Of a stretch of 64,000 bases of DNA, positions 20,823-32,101 are shown one piece after another (positions within the stretch are counted from its first letter, which is position 1; every line of letters begins with the position of its first letter). A program made the translations under genes and the position numbers. The notes under the pieces were generated by a model. It did not search any database and was not told the origin of the DNA. It saw only the letters and a list, made by a program, of their open reading frames with translations. Source of the DNA: Sugiyamaella lignohabitans. Lineage: Eukaryota > Ascomycota > Dipodascomycetes > Dipodascales > Trichomonascaceae. The stretch spans positions 5,456,001 to 5,520,000 of the forward strand of contig NC_031672.1 in assembly GCF_001640025.1 (NCBI RefSeq). The letters run 5' to 3'.

Positions 20823-23800
20823 TCAACTGGCACTACTGCCATTTGTAGCGACAGATTTACCGTTACTTTTGCTTGCATTGCCTCGGTTACTCTCGCTGAC
20901 TCCCGTAAGTTGGCTACTAGCACCTGAATGTCCCGCAGAAGGCAGTAACGACACAGACTTAGGTGCCGAAACACCGGACTTGCCGTTATTCTTAGCAAGA
21001 GCAGTGTTAGCCTGAGCTGGTCCCAGAGCAAGGTTACGGAGCTGGTTAACGCTATGAACACACTTATTAATAGTTTGAACCAGTAATGCTGGTTTCAAAG
21101 GCTTAGACAGATACTCATCCATTTGCGCTTGCATACAGCGTTCTCTGTCCCCCAGCATGGCATGTGCCGTTAGCGCAACAATCGGAGTCCTGGTCCTTAT
21201 AGTGATATTCTGTTTCTCCCATTCTCTGATCTTTGCAGTAGCTTCAAAACCACCCATTTCAGGCATTTGAACATCCATGAGAACAACGTCATATCTCTTA
21301 CGCTTGACAGCTTCAAATGCTTCCAAACCGTTTTCTACCACTTCTACACGATGCTTGTACTTTTCCAGAATCCGTACAGCTAGTTTTTGATTCACCACAT
21401 TATCTTCAGCCAGAAGAATGTGAAATTGTTTTGCACCATCTGAATTAAGCGGAGCAGCACGACTTTCAAGAGCAGGTCTTAGTACGTTTCCTATGTCATG
21501 GGTAGAGCAGGGCGTATTACCATAAGACGTAATACCTAGATCGAGACACAACTTCAGGTTCACTTGTGGAATACAAGGGTTGAGTAACACTAATGGAATG
21601 TACTTCAGATGGTTTAACATTCTCAATTTAGTTGCAACTTCTAATGTGTCCACAATAATCGTATCGAATTTGGGACCAGTATAATTTTCTGGCAAGGGCG
21701 CCTCTTCTACTGAATGCACAACAATACAGTTGAGATAGAGTCGTGCCATATTTTCAACAAGTTGCTCTGTCACTTGTGGTTCGTGGACAGTGTCAATAAA
21801 CAAAACATAATGATTACGGAAAGGTGCAATGCTTTCAAGAAGCTGAGTGAGGCCAGCATCAGCGGGTTGAAGAGCCAATGTAAAATAGAACTGGGATCCT
21901 TTACCATATACGGATTTGACCCAAATATCACCACCCATCAAGTTTATCAATCGTTTCGAGATTGATAGACCAAGACCAGTGCCACCAAACTTTCTTGTAG
22001 TAGATCCATCAGCTTGACAGAAAGTATCGAAGATTACATCAAGCTTATCACCTTGGATACCTATACCAGTATCCGACACACAGAATTCAATCATCATTTC
22101 ATCAGGGTTTCCCTTCGACTGATCATCTGCCTTTCGTACACTAAGAGCTACTTCACCGCTCTCTGTAAACTTAATAGCATTACCAACAAGGTTCAAAATG
22201 ACTTGCCTCAATCTGAATGAATCACCAACTAAACTATCTGGAAATGTGTTGTCAATCTTGTAGACCAGATCTAGCGGTTTTTCATTTGCCTTGACAGCTA
22301 GAGTCTTGAGAGCACCGAATACAGTGCCACGCAAAGAAAAAGCAATCTTCTCAATGGTCATTCGATTGGCCTCAATCTTCGAGATATCTAAAATATCATC
22401 GATGATTGTTAGTAGCGAGTTGGCTAAATTGTGAACAATTGAGAGCATTTCCCTCTGATATTGAGTCAATTCAGTATCTAAAGTCAACTGTGTCATTCCA
22501 ATGACACCATTCATTGGAGTACGGATTTCGTGAGACATATTAGCCAAAAATTCAGATTTGGCTCGATTGGCCAACTCAGCAGCTTCACGGGCAGCTGTGT
22601 TCCTTTGAATAGATTCTCGCAAGTTTAGAACCATCTGGTTAATTTTCGTTTTAAGGGCGTCCATCTCACCGCTTGCTTCTACGGTAATAAATCTTGTAAA
22701 ATCACCATCAGTGGCAGCAGCAGTGATCTGTGCAAATGCACGTACTTGTGTTGTCAAATTGGCAGCCATTGTATTGACATTGGTGGTGATTTCTTTCCAG
22801 AGCCCATCGACATCCGATACTTGGGCTTGGACACCTAGTTTACCATCGATACCGACATCTTTGGCGACACGCGTTACTTCAGAGGCGAATAACTGTAATC
22901 GGTCCACCATCTTATTGATAGTTGATTTCAGTGCTAGCATTTCACCTTGCGCATGAACGTCAATTTTTTGAGACAAGTCACCTTCGGCGACTGCGGTAGT
23001 AACATGTGCGATACTGCGTACTTGTGTTGTCAGGTTCGAAGCCATGACGTTGACATTTTCAGTTATTTCTTTCCACGCTCCTTCGACATCCTCTACTCTT
23101 GCCTGACCACCAAGAATACCCTCAGTACCAACAGACCTAGCTAACGTAGTGACCTCAGTAGCGAAAGTCTGCAAACGATCCACCATCTTATTGATAGTCG
23201 ACTTAAGGTCCAAAATTTCACCCTTACAATCTGCGGATACCTTTTGAGACAAATCACCTCGAGCTACAGCAGTAGTAACATTGGCAATATTTCTTACTTG
23301 ATCAGTAAGATTACTGGCCATGGCATTTACATTATCGGTAAGCTCTTTCCAAATTCCCTCAACATCTTCAATTTGGGCTTGGCCACCAAGTCGACCTTCT
23401 ACACCTGTTTCACGAGCTACTCGCGTGACCTCAAAAGCAAAAGTACGCAGCTGATCCACCATTGTATTAATCGTTTTTTGCAACTCGAGGATCTCTCCTT
23501 GGGCATGAACATTGATTTTACGGGACAAATCACCCTTAGCAACCGCACGAGTGACGTCAGCAATTTCTCTCACTTGGTTTGTCAGGTTGGATGCCATAAC
23601 ATTAACATTATCCGTGAGTTCTCGCCAAACACCTACTGTTCCTTCGCCCTCAGCTTGACCACCCAGAGTACCTCCTGCAACTTCTGTAGCTACACGGGTA
23701 ACCTCACTAGCGAACCGTTGCAGTTGGTCCATCATAGTATTAATAGTCTCCTTGAATTTTACAATTTCAGGGTCCATTTCCTGAGCATGAACGGTCACTT

Positions 23801-24344
23801 TCTTCGACAGGTCACCTTGTGCGACAGCAATAACTACTTCACCGATTTCCCTTAGCGCCTTCTGGAAAGCCTTGTTCGCATTTTGGGACTTCGTTAGTTC
23901 ACGATCGAGTAGGTCAGTGTCGACGATTCGCTTTTGATCAGGCTGGATTGAGTCAGTAAATGCATTAACAAGAGCTCTCGCTTGTGATAAATTGGACTCA
24001 AGCGAGTCCACAGTAGCTCTCTGGCTGTTGATTTGCTGCTGTTGCTTTTGAACTGTACTAAAAAGACTGCTGAGTAAACCATTTGAAGCGGGAGCTTCAG
24101 GAACTGCTGTAACATTGCGATAGCTTCCATTTTTGCACTCTTTCGCCGGGAGGTTGTTAAAAGAATGGCCATAGCCCAAACGTGATAATTCTTCCAATAG
24201 CAAGCGCTTGTTTTCAGAGTCTGGGCCCGGTAGCGATGCTACAGTGCCAGGCACAACACCAGAAACCAAGTTATAAATTGCTTGGTAAGTTTCATCGTAA
24301 GGACCCAAAGGGGTCAGGGGTGGAGTTTCGAGAACAGCTGCCAT
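20823..24344 (-). CDS. NIK1: Group III hybrid histidine kinase with tandem HAMP repeats (NIK1/Os-1 type)
   Basis: 1173 residues in one exon, with no transmembrane segment. After a short N-terminal part and a coiled region ([18 protein letters not shown]), five repeats of about 92 residues span roughly 155-590, each with a VA.GDLS.K..VHAQGE and ITNMVDxLxxFA-type HAMP unit. The H-box [14 protein letters not shown] has His at 605. An HATPase domain ([25 protein letters not shown]) follows, then a receiver domain with [17 protein letters not shown], phospho-acceptor Asp1024 in [11 protein letters not shown] and Lys in YLSKPL. This class acts upstream of the HOG pathway through YPD1-SSK1 and is the target of phenylpyrrole and dicarboximide fungicides. 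The C-terminal tail is Ser/Asn-rich. Confidence 0.97.
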   Translation of the reverse strand: MAAVLETPPLTPLGPYDETYQAIYNLVSGVVPGTVASLPGPDSENKRLLLEELSRLGYGHSFNNLPAKECKNGSYRNVTAVPEAPASNGLLSSLFSTVQKQQQQINSQRATVDSLESNLSQARALVNAFTDSIQPDQKRIVDTDLLDRELTKSQNANKAFQKALREIGEVVIAVAQGDLSKKVTVHAQEMDPEIVKFKETINTMMDQLQRFASEVTRVATEVAGGTLGGQAEGEGTVGVWRELTDNVNVMASNLTNQVREIADVTRAVAKGDLSRKINVHAQGEILELQKTINTMVDQLRTFAFEVTRVARETGVEGRLGGQAQIEDVEGIWKELTDNVNAMASNLTDQVRNIANVTTAVARGDLSQKVSADCKGEILDLKSTINKMVDRLQTFATEVTTLARSVGTEGILGGQARVEDVEGAWKEITENVNVMASNLTTQVRSIAHVTTAVAEGDLSQKIDVHAQGEMLALKSTINKMVDRLQLFASEVTRVAKDVGIDGKLGVQAQVSDVDGLWKEITTNVNTMAANLTTQVRAFAQITAAATDGDFTRFITVEASGEMDALKTKINQMVLNLRESIQRNTAAREAAELANRAKSEFLANMSHEIRTPMNGVIGMTQLTLDTELTQYQREMLSIVHNLANSLLTIIDDILDISKIEANRMTIEKIAFSLRGTVFGALKTLAVKANEKPLDLVYKIDNTFPDSLVGDSFRLRQVILNLVGNAIKFTESGEVALSVRKADDQSKGNPDEMMIEFCVSDTGIGIQGDKLDVIFDTFCQADGSTTRKFGGTGLGLSISKRLINLMGGDIWVKSVYGKGSQFYFTLALQPADAGLTQLLESIAPFRNHYVLFIDTVHEPQVTEQLVENMARLYLNCIVVHSVEEAPLPENYTGPKFDTIIVDTLEVATKLRMLNHLKYIPLVLLNPCIPQVNLKLCLDLGITSYGNTPCSTHDIGNVLRPALESRAAPLNSDGAKQFHILLAEDNVVNQKLAVRILEKYKHRVEVVENGLEAFEAVKRKRYDVVLMDVQMPEMGGFEATAKIREWEKQNITIRTRTPIVALTAHAMLGDRERCMQAQMDEYLSKPLKPALLVQTINKCVHSVNQLRNLALGPAQANTALAKNNGKSGVSAPKSVSLLPSAGHSGASSQLTGVSESNRGNASKSNGKSVATNGSSAS

Positions 24345-27300
24345 TTTCTAGTATTCGGTCTCTTGATTTTGATGGCGGTATATGTAATAACTTGCAAATT
24401 GTTTTTTGAGTCTGTATTGAATAACAGATACCAGACTTTGAATATCTGAAGTGCAAATACTTGGGTCTTAGACCTACAAGTCTTGAAAAGTTCTAGTTAT
24501 ATGTTAGAAATCACCTCCAAACGGCAAACAACTTGAGCTGCTTGCACGCGTCACTATAATACTATGACGACAAATAAAAATCCTTAGATAGTAACAATAC
24601 TCGTTATTGACAAGTTGTCATCATCATCTAACCAGACAATCAAGTTAAATCAAAACACTTGTGCCACAATAGCTACATCACCTTCGTTAAGCTATACCAT
24701 AAGTCCACTATGATGACACACAACCGGATCTAGCCTTCGCTATCCGGTATTTTTTCCTAAGACAAAAGTCGCCGTCATTAAGTAATCATCACATCATGGC
24801 TTTCCGGGATTCTTTCGAAAATAGTGTTTAAACCAGTCCAATATCAGGGTCGAGCTTGACACCAATCATCATAAAATACGGTGGCAGTAACTCAACTCCA
24901 CACCCCTTACTTACACTTATTCTTGTCACACCAACCTCCACGCTATGCTAAACACACTCTCACGAACTCTTAGATCTAGTTGGTAAATAAGTTGCCACAA
25001 ATAGTTTGTAATTGTTTGGCTGATACTTAGTCAATCAAGCCAACTTTGAATGCCTTTTTCTTTGTAATGAATGCGATAGGAAATAATCTCTTTTAGATTT
25101 TTTGTTCCTGTGGTGCTTCACGCAGCTTATCACAAGTGACGTCACGTAATAATACCGCCGTGTTAATCAAATCCCTAATGAAAAGGCTAACCGCTAGTAA
25201 AACTTTAGTATTTAATTAAATCAATCCAAAAAACATTGGTTATACATGGCCACAAACTTACCAGTCTGTTAACTCAGTTGAGTTGTTGTGTTTATACCAG
25301 AAGATTTCTATCACAGAATTTGATTAGGTCTGCTTCAATCTAACCTTGGCTAAGTTTGTAAAGTGACCGCCAACAGACGTTTTAAAATGGTACCGTCAAC
25401 TCCTTAATCTGCATATTACGGGTTAGGGTCTTCCGCATGGACTGATCGAATCGGGTTGAAGGGCTGTTGGCTTCTTCTTCTGGCCCTAAATGGGGCCAGC
25501 CGTTTCAATATATGATAATATATGATTAGCTTAGTCTGGAAATGAGTGGACAAATTGTTTTCACTTAAGACTACTATTCTTGTACGCTTGCTGCCCCTTG
25601 CTAGCCTGTAGACAAGAACTCTGAGCTACATTTTAAAAAGCTACCCTGCGTCCAGGGCCCTGATGCATAAGATGCCGTGGTTTACTACCTGCTGCTGTTT
25701 TGCCATGTCACCATTGTTCCCCTTTATTCTCAGTTCCTCCCTACGACGGTGTCTGCGCATGTCCTAACGCGGCACCAGCTCTGACAGCCGAGTCGCAGCT
25801 CTCGTACCTTGCATAACTATGTTAAGGTTGCGCTTGCATCGTCTCTACCGCAGTCACGCTTGCTTGTTAGAAGTTCTGCTATACTACCCCTCTTTGGTTT
25901 GCCTCATAAATGGTGTGTATGTCTAATTCTTGATACGGGTTTAGATGGCAGCCAGAAGTCGTCACATTCTGATCTATAATTGGAGTCAACTCAACGGTCA
26001 CTTCAAAATTGTGGAGAGGTCACAGGAATCTAACCGTTTTTTATTTAGCTATTCAGTCTGCGCTCTCCTCAACTTCGATGGGAGTTTTTTGTGACTTTGT
26101 CAGTAGGTTCAAACCTGTGAATTGCGTCATAGCCTTATAGTGGAGGGTGCGAGTGAGAGGAAGGGAAAGGGGCAGAAGAGGTTATTGTGCGGCTATCTGA
26201 TTCACCATTCTATACCCTATAATAAAGCCCCTATTTTTGTACTCACCAAATCAACTAAAAATAAGTGAAACTCCTCCTCTCTTAAGTGGGTAATTTGCAG
26301 ATAGATTCGTGCCATGTTATAGACCGTCACGCGCTCGCTCACATGGACACACTATCCAATGGTATATAGAATATCTCGGATTTCATAGTTTAGAGTATAA
26401 CAAACTACTGCTGTTTGCGAGCGATAAACGGCTCGGCCGTAAATCTAGCAGTAAGAGATATTCGATATTGTGGGGGAAGTCTACAAGAATATCTCATATT
26501 CGACTAGGTATGGTCAGCTGGTCCTGCGATTGTACACATTGTCTGGTATCCTATTTAATTTATTCTCATCACCCAGCTGATTTCCTCCCTCTTCAACTGT
26601 GCCAGCAATTAACTGATGAAAAAATTGAGAAGTGTTAGATGAAACGGCGATCGGGGTTTAAAGGTTTATTCCATGAAATGAACACCAGAAACCTCAGCCA
26701 GAACCATAATATTCGTCTACTTGTTTTTCATGCGCTTAACAGGCACGGAGATTTTGCGAATGATGTGGCTCTGGATTTTTCCTTCACACCCGAAGCTGCA
26801 GAACTAAAAATAACACTCAATTAACTACCTAAATAGGAAGTCAGTAAACAGAGGAACACTAATTAGTCTAGTTTTGACCCCAAACTTTGCTGAAAATGAC
26901 AATAAATAAACGAACTGTTAGTGTTGGAATCCCAATGAAGACCAGAATATGTCCACGAGAGATTTGGCATTCTAATCCGAGAAGATGATGGCGTTTGGAC
27001 ATAGTAGTTTAACTTGCACTGCCTAACCTTAATGCCAAAATGTACACATATTCATGTCCCATAGGTGCGGAAAAGGTACTTCATATGAGGTTCAAAGTCT
27101 TCTTTTACTGGCAGCTATTCATATTCTAGGAGTTTTGAAGGGCATATATCAACGGATCCAGACGTGGTATGACTTCGCCGCCAATAAGCCATTAGCTTAT
27201 GCCCTAATTTTTCCTACCTTAGTTTCATCTCACTGCCTTCACCTGCGAGGCTCGGCCTAATATGCACGTTTTGGGAACCACGCGTACAATGATCCAAATA

Positions 27301-27733
27301 TAGCCCACCCTGGTTTAGATAAATTATATATAAACCAACTGCTAAGCACCGACCACTGACAATCATCGGACCTCGTTTTATTGACACTATTGCACGTTTA
27401 TTCTCTCATTTGACCTTCCAATTAATCTACCTTTTTCTGAACCATCTGACCCTTATAAGGTTTTGATATACTGATCCCAATTTCACCCCCTGGGATAAGC
27501 GCCTTTCTGTAAACATAGACCTAACCTGGAAATCAAACTCAGTGTTGTACAGTCAACGTTCCAAAATCTTCGGCTAATACACAACAACTTCAATTACTCT
27601 ATTGTTTACAAATATTTTAGTGTTACCCAACACTAAAATTTCATTTAATTTATTACAGCTAAAAACTTTCATAGCTTACTTTCGGACTCGTTTCATACGG
27701 AGTTTTCAGTCATAGTTCTATCACATCATCCCA
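24345..27733. promoter_or_regulatory. 3.4 kb gene-free region between NIK1 and QRI1
   Basis: No open frame above about 110 codons; none shows conserved residues or a spliceable partner. It includes pyrimidine-rich tracts (25600-25800) and an AT-rich part close to QRI1 with a TGTTTAC forkhead-like site near 27604. On the minus strand a GTAAGT near 24910 and a TTCTAAC..CTAG near 24490 could bound a 5' UTR intron for NIK1; this is speculative. Most likely long regulatory DNA for the two divergent genes, possibly with a non-coding RNA. Confidence 0.35.
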
Positions 27734-29176
27734 ATGACTAGCTCAGATATTCAAAGCCTTCGCTCAAAATATGAGTCTGCTGGCCAAGGCCATGTGTTTC
27801 AGTTTTGGGATAAGTTAAGTCCAAGCGAGCAAGAATCTCTACTCACCCAGTTGGATCAAATCAATCCTCAGTTTGTTACTGAAGTTGCCCAGAATACTCT
27901 TAACGGCAAACACAACACAGGCGTAGCTACTCCTGATATTATCTCTCCTCTGCCAAAGGAAGCAACCGGATCTGTTGTTGACGCTGATCCCAGTCAGATT
28001 GCTGCCTGGTCTAAACTGGGTCTTGAGGCGATTGCTGCTAATAAGGTCGGTGTGGTTCTTTTGTCTGGCGGTCAAGGAACTCGTCTGGGTTCTTCCAATC
28101 CAAAAGGCTGTTACGATGTGAATTTGCCCTCTCATAAGAGTCTCTTCCAGCTTCAAGCCGAAAGAATCATTAAAATTACGGAACTGGCCAAGGCTGCTGT
28201 TCCTACTGCCTCAGAAAGTGTAGTTGTACCCTGGTACATCATGACTAGTGGACCTACTAGAAAGTCTGTAGAGCAGTTTTTCAAGGACAACAAATATTTT
28301 GGCTTGGATCCTGCAAATGTTATCTTTTTTGAGCAAGGTGTTCTTCCATGCCTCACTCCTGAAGGGAAGATCATCCTTGAGAGTAAGTCATCAGTTGCCG
28401 TGGCTCCCGATGGCAACGGTGGTATTTATAACGCTCTCTACAAGCACAACATTCTCGCTGATATTAAGAAGAGAGGTATTGAACATATTCACACATACTG
28501 CGTTGACAACTGTCTTGTCAAGGTGGCAGATCCAGCTTTTATTGGTTTCGCACTTCAAAGAAATGTTGACATAGCCACCAAAGTTGTTCGCAAACGAGAT
28601 GCAACCGAATCTGTTGGTTTGATTGTCTCTAAAAATGGTGCTCCTGGCGTTATTGAATATTCAGAAATCCCATCCGAACTTGCTTCTGCCACTGAAGCTC
28701 ATGATGACAAACTTCTCAAGTTCCGAGCTGCCAACATTGTCAACCACTACTACTCGGCTAAATTTCTCCTCAATATCCCGAATTGGGAGTCATCATTCTT
28801 ACCATTCCACGTTGCACACAAGAAAATTCCATTTGCTGACGCTGAAACTGGTTCCACCGTCAAGCCTTCTGCCCCCAATGGTGTGAAGCTAGAGCAGTTT
28901 GTGTTCGACGTTTTCCCTAGACTTGCATTCAACAATTTCGCCTCTTTGGAGGTAAATAGACAGGACGAATTCAGTCCTTTGAAGAATGGGCCGGGTGCTA
29001 AAGTTGATTGTCCTGAGACTTCTCGTTCCGATGTGTTGGGCCAATCGGCCAGATGGCTGACTGCTGCTGGCGCCATCCTAGAAGGCGATGTCGAGGTTTC
29101 TCCACTAACTAGTTACGGTGGTGAAGGCTTGGAATCTTTCAAAGGTAGAAAAATCCCCGCATCTTCTATTGTTTAG
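27734..29176 (+). CDS. QRI1: UDP-N-acetylglucosamine pyrophosphorylase
   Basis: 480 residues, single exon, like yeast Qri1/Uap1 (477). The nucleotide-binding loop VVLLSGGQGTRLGSSNPKGCYDV lies around residues 106-128. Substrate motifs follow: WYIMTSGPT, FFEQGVLPCL, VAPDGNGGIYNAL, HTYCVDNCLVKVADP and VVRKRDATESVGL. The C-terminal part carries LEQFVFDVFPRL and NRQDEFSPLKNG. The enzyme makes UDP-GlcNAc from GlcNAc-1-phosphate and UTP in the cytosol, supplying chitin, N-glycan and GPI-anchor synthesis. It shares a pathway context with ALG3 and the GH72 enzyme in this window, though not an operon-like arrangement. Confidence 0.97.
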   Translation: MTSSDIQSLRSKYESAGQGHVFQFWDKLSPSEQESLLTQLDQINPQFVTEVAQNTLNGKHNTGVATPDIISPLPKEATGSVVDADPSQIAAWSKLGLEAIAANKVGVVLLSGGQGTRLGSSNPKGCYDVNLPSHKSLFQLQAERIIKITELAKAAVPTASESVVVPWYIMTSGPTRKSVEQFFKDNKYFGLDPANVIFFEQGVLPCLTPEGKIILESKSSVAVAPDGNGGIYNALYKHNILADIKKRGIEHIHTYCVDNCLVKVADPAFIGFALQRNVDIATKVVRKRDATESVGLIVSKNGAPGVIEYSEIPSELASATEAHDDKLLKFRAANIVNHYYSAKFLLNIPNWESSFLPFHVAHKKIPFADAETGSTVKPSAPNGVKLEQFVFDVFPRLAFNNFASLEVNRQDEFSPLKNGPGAKVDCPETSRSDVLGQSARWLTAAGAILEGDVEVSPLTSYGGEGLESFKGRKIPASSIV

Positions 29177-29479
29177 CTTTTTCATTTAATTTTTTTTAAA
29201 ATTTATTCTTAGTTATATTATATAATAATAGATAACTCGCATTATTTCATGCTTGTATTGAAATTTCCGAATTGGGAAGATACTATTAAAAAAGGTGGCT
29301 GGTTATAACCGAAGAAAATGGAAATATACATACCCCTGAATCTGCAATGCAGTTATCGATGTAACCTTATTTGAATTGATAAGCGAGAAACGGGGAAACG
29401 CTGCACACCGCATGCGAATCAACGCAAGGAAAATAATATATAAACTTGAATTTCCAATTCCAGTTGATGCCGCTAAGCC
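29177..29479. promoter_or_regulatory. QRI1 3' end and promoter of the first array gene
   Basis: 303 bp. It holds a TATATAAA box at 29437-29444, about 40 bp before the ATG of the first micro-gene, and the 11-mer CATACCCCTGA near 29329, which recurs upstream of the fourth micro-gene. Confidence 0.45.
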
Positions 29480-29765
29480 ATGTTTCCTGCTTCGCGCAAC
29501 GTCGCCACTGATATTACCACACGGCGAGAGCATATTCGCCGCGAATTGGCTGACTTAGACAGACTTCGCGATAGCGTCCGACGGGATATTCGTGACTTGA
29601 GAACCAGAAGACCATGTAAGGGACCGCACTGAAGCACTTTTCAAACCTCACTAACTTATAGCCGAATTAAGGGACAAGATGCTTGAGGAGCTGCAAAATG
29701 ACCTCAGCTTCTATGACACCCGCCAACATGCCCTTGAGTCTGAACTGCGAACTGTTAGGAGATAA
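29480..29765 (+). CDS. Array microprotein 1 (79 residues, helical hairpin)
   Basis: Exons 29480-29615 and 29662-29765; the 46-base intron has a GTAAGG donor and CACTAAC branch nine bases before TATAG. Exon 1 gives MFPASRNVATDITTRR followed by an Arg/Asp/Leu helix (LADLDRLRDSVRRDIRDLR); exon 2 gives SELRDKMLEELQNDL and ends LESELRTVRR. The two helices would pair as an antiparallel coiled coil. It is the longest and most Arg-rich member. If the intron were retained, translation would stop after six more residues. A TATATAAA box lies 36 bp upstream of the ATG. No signal peptide, cysteine pairs or known domain. Function unknown. Confidence 0.7.
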
Positions 29766-30389
29766 TTCTGGCATTTCTATAGCACTAGACCAGATGACTC
29801 TTTAATGATATATTTTAATCCATCCAGTGCCACAAACTAATACACATAGGTAATCTGTGTTACTCCCAATGCTCTTGCCTTAACGAGTCTTCGACATATG
29901 TAAAAAAAACCATCTACGTCGAAAGAAAAAGGAAAGCCAATTAAATAATGGTCAGAGAAAACATAATATGTCAATATGACACAGGTCAAAATTGGGTAAA
30001 AGCAAATATTTACAAAATCAAACCGAGCCTTGCAATGTGGAAATGGCGAAGGGAGTAAGAAACTGGAAGATTAATCAAATGTGCGGTAAGAATATATGAT
30101 ATGAATTGTACAAGCTTCTAATGGAAACAAGAGAAGATTTATAGCATAAATCGGGCACAAAATATTAAGCGGATTTAGCAAATGTCACAAAACACTTTGA
30201 TACAAGTAAAAAAAATTACGTAATCTACTCACTAGAATAATTACACCATTTTAGACAGATCAACTTCAGAGATAGATCGTACCAAGATTGCTGCCAATTC
30301 CACTGATGTTGGTATGTCACTTCTTCAGAAATGGTCTAATTTGCTTACATTATATCGTCAGGCTTTTCCTTCAGGCCAACAAACTAGTC
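29766..30389. other. Spacer between array genes 1 and 2
   Basis: 624 bp, AT-rich. I looked for a further two-exon copy and found none. A weak TATATC at 30351 lies about 40 bp before gene 2. Upstream ATGs (for example at 30305) are out of frame with gene 2. Confidence 0.35.
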
Positions 30390-30659
30390 ATGGATTCATG
30401 GGAAAAAAATAGAATATGCGAAAGGATTGTGCAGAATATCAAAGAAGAGAAGTGCCATCGAGAGGAACTTGTTGAACGTGAAAGGAGAATAACCTTCGAG
30501 TCTTGTGAGTAGTAGTGCTAGTGAATTTAAAACTTTTGTACTAACAATTGACAAGTTTGCCTCAAAAGACAACTTCGCAGGGAAATACTCAATCGCACCA
30601 CAAAAATCCGCATTCTTGAAAAGGAGTTGCTGGCTCTATACAGGGGAGTACAAAAGTAA
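30390..30659 (+). CDS. Array microprotein 2 (72 residues, helical hairpin)
   Basis: Exons 30390-30504 and 30556-30659, joined in phase 1 over a 51-base intron (GTGAGT donor, TACTAAC branch, ACAAG acceptor). Exon 1 encodes MDSWEKNRICERIVQNI and KEEKCHREELVERERRI; exon 2 encodes CLKRQLRREILNRTTKIR and ends ILEKELLALYRGVQK. The second helix has clean a/d leucine and isoleucine spacing. The unspliced frame stops within three codons of the donor. Three Cys residues are present, not obviously paired. Function unknown; recognised as a gene mainly from shared plan with its four neighbours. Confidence 0.68.
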
Positions 30660-30980
30660 AACTATAGCTTGATAAGTGTATTAATATAATAATACGATAG
30701 CACATTGCTTTTTTTGGTAGTCAAAATCCTTGTAGGAAGCTTACATTCGCAGGTCTATGAGGACACCTATGTAACTTTGAGGCACGCAGATCTATTTGAA
30801 ACGAGTTTGTCGAGGCGAGCGTTACACGATCTATCGTGTTGAATTAGATATGTAGCATATTTCCCCACCTTAATGAGTTAATTTAGTGAATCAAAAAAGA
30901 AAAGAAGTGGATATCACAATGCGTTTTGCTCAGCTATAAAAGCTGCGAGTTTACCGCTTGTTTTGAAACTCAAGTTTCCA
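30660..30980. promoter_or_regulatory. Spacer and promoter of array gene 3
   Basis: 321 bp ending in a strong TATAAAAG at 30936-30943, 38 bp before the ATG. The TATA box sits inside a perfect palindrome-like frame CAGCT-ATAAA-AGCTG (30932-30946). Confidence 0.45.
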
Positions 30981-31244
30981 ATGAGTTATTACTTCAATCG
31001 CAAAAAAGAGCAGCTAAGAATGGAAATCCAAAATTTGGAAGAAACCCGAGATGACATTGAACAAGATCTAGCTGACATTGAGTTTAGTTGCCGTAAGTAC
31101 ACAAATGGAAATAGATTAGAATTGTCCTAACTGTTAGCATCACCTCCCTCGGCTGAGCACCTTCGTAAGAGATTGAAAAGGGAGATAGCCGAAATCACTT
31201 CTTTGATCAACGCTAAGAAAAATGAGCTGTATAATATGTCGTGA
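30981..31244 (+). CDS. Array microprotein 3 (72 residues, helical hairpin)
   Basis: Exons 30981-31092 and 31138-31244; the 45-base intron is the shortest in the window (GTAAGT donor, CCTAAC branch, GTTAG acceptor), phase 1. Exon 1: MSYYFNRKKEQLRMEIQNL then EETRDDIEQDLADIEFSC. The junction codon gives Pro and starts a hinge (PSPPSAEH), followed by LRKRLKREIAEITSLIN and AKKNELYNMS. Exon 1 helix is acidic toward its end, exon 2 helix basic at its start, which would favour hairpin pairing. Function unknown. Confidence 0.7.
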
Positions 31245-31656
31245 AGTTTTTTGTCCGACATATATATCTTATATTTTACTCTAATGAATATAAAATTGCA
31301 TTTAGATCCAAGCATATTCTAAGCCATTGCTTAAGGAATACTGAAGAGAACTAGAAGGCCAGATGTCTTTTAGGCGAAACCCCGTTACCGATATAGGTAA
31401 GGGAGCGCGGGCCATGCTTTGGAAGAAGCCTGTGATCCGCTTTTAGTTAGGTTGATCTGCGTTGCATGCATACCCCTGAGATTTCTCAATCAGTGGGACT
31501 CATTGCATTGGAAGTCAATTCATGTACCTTGTGAAACTCACAGACTGCGGTTCTCAAGTAAGGATTACTTGCATTCTCAGCACATATAAAACATTACTAC
31601 GCTGGGATTCTATATATATATGCTTACCGTATATGCTGCTTCTCCACATCATCAAA
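31245..31656. promoter_or_regulatory. Spacer and promoter of array gene 4, with a possible decayed gene start
   Basis: 412 bp. TATAAAA at 31585-31591 lies 66 bp before gene 4. The 11-mer CATACCCCTGA near 31469 is shared with the region upstream of gene 1. A 27-codon frame at 31363-31446 begins MSFRRNPVTDIG, resembling the N-terminus of array protein 1 (RNVATDI), and is followed by a GTAAGG; it may be a relic of a sixth member, but the support is thin. Confidence 0.4.
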
Positions 31657-31924
31657 ATGAGGCGCTCCAACGAATACACTAGACAGCAACTGCTAATTAT
31701 CGGATTGGACTCACTTAGAATGCGCAGGGAACGATTGGTTGAGAGGGTGGATCAAATACAATGTGGTAAGAGAGCTTCTTAAATTTGTTAATAGAGCTTA
31801 CTGACAGAGTTTAGGGCTGAAGTATAGAAGAGATAGGCAATTTGCAGAACTTGTGCATGAGCTCAACGAACTGGATGCTCTCATCAACAACTTACAAACT
31901 GAATTGGATAGATACTATTATTAA
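31657..31924 (+). CDS. Array microprotein 4 (72 residues, helical hairpin)
   Basis: Exons 31657-31765 and 31815-31924, phase-1 junction, 49-base intron with GTAAGA donor and acceptor TTTAG at 31814. An earlier AG at 31807 (TACTGACAG) would lead to an in-frame stop, so the second AG is preferred. Exon 1: MRRSNEYTRQQLLIIG and LDSLRMRRERLVERVDQIQC; exon 2: LKYRRDRQFAELVHEL then NELDALINNLQTELDRYYY. The second helix has the best heptad pattern of the family. It ends in three tyrosines. Function unknown. Confidence 0.68.
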
Positions 31925-32101
31925 TAAATAAATAATGTTATATCACAGTAAGTGGATCACGGTGCACTGCAGAAAGCAGGTAATTTGTTGCATGATATAA
32001 CTTCAGGATTTGTTCCAAGAATGAGAACTATAAGAGAGGACCATGTCCCTGTATCTCTGTCTTTCGTCTACTATCGAAATTTAAGCTTACTTTTAATCAA
32101 C

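Noticed and set aside
23244..23855. 203-codon open frame on the plus strand
   Set aside because: It is antisense to the HAMP repeats of the histidine kinase and its apparent internal repeats only mirror theirs; no independent motif.
26309..26824. Two consecutive open frames of about 110 and 60 codons in the NIK1-QRI1 interval
   Set aside because: No proper ATG context for the first, no recognisable motif, codon pattern unlike the real genes, and no splice signals linking them.
27054..27260. 68-codon open frame before QRI1
   Set aside because: Composition looks random and it lies within the presumed QRI1 promoter; no supporting signal.
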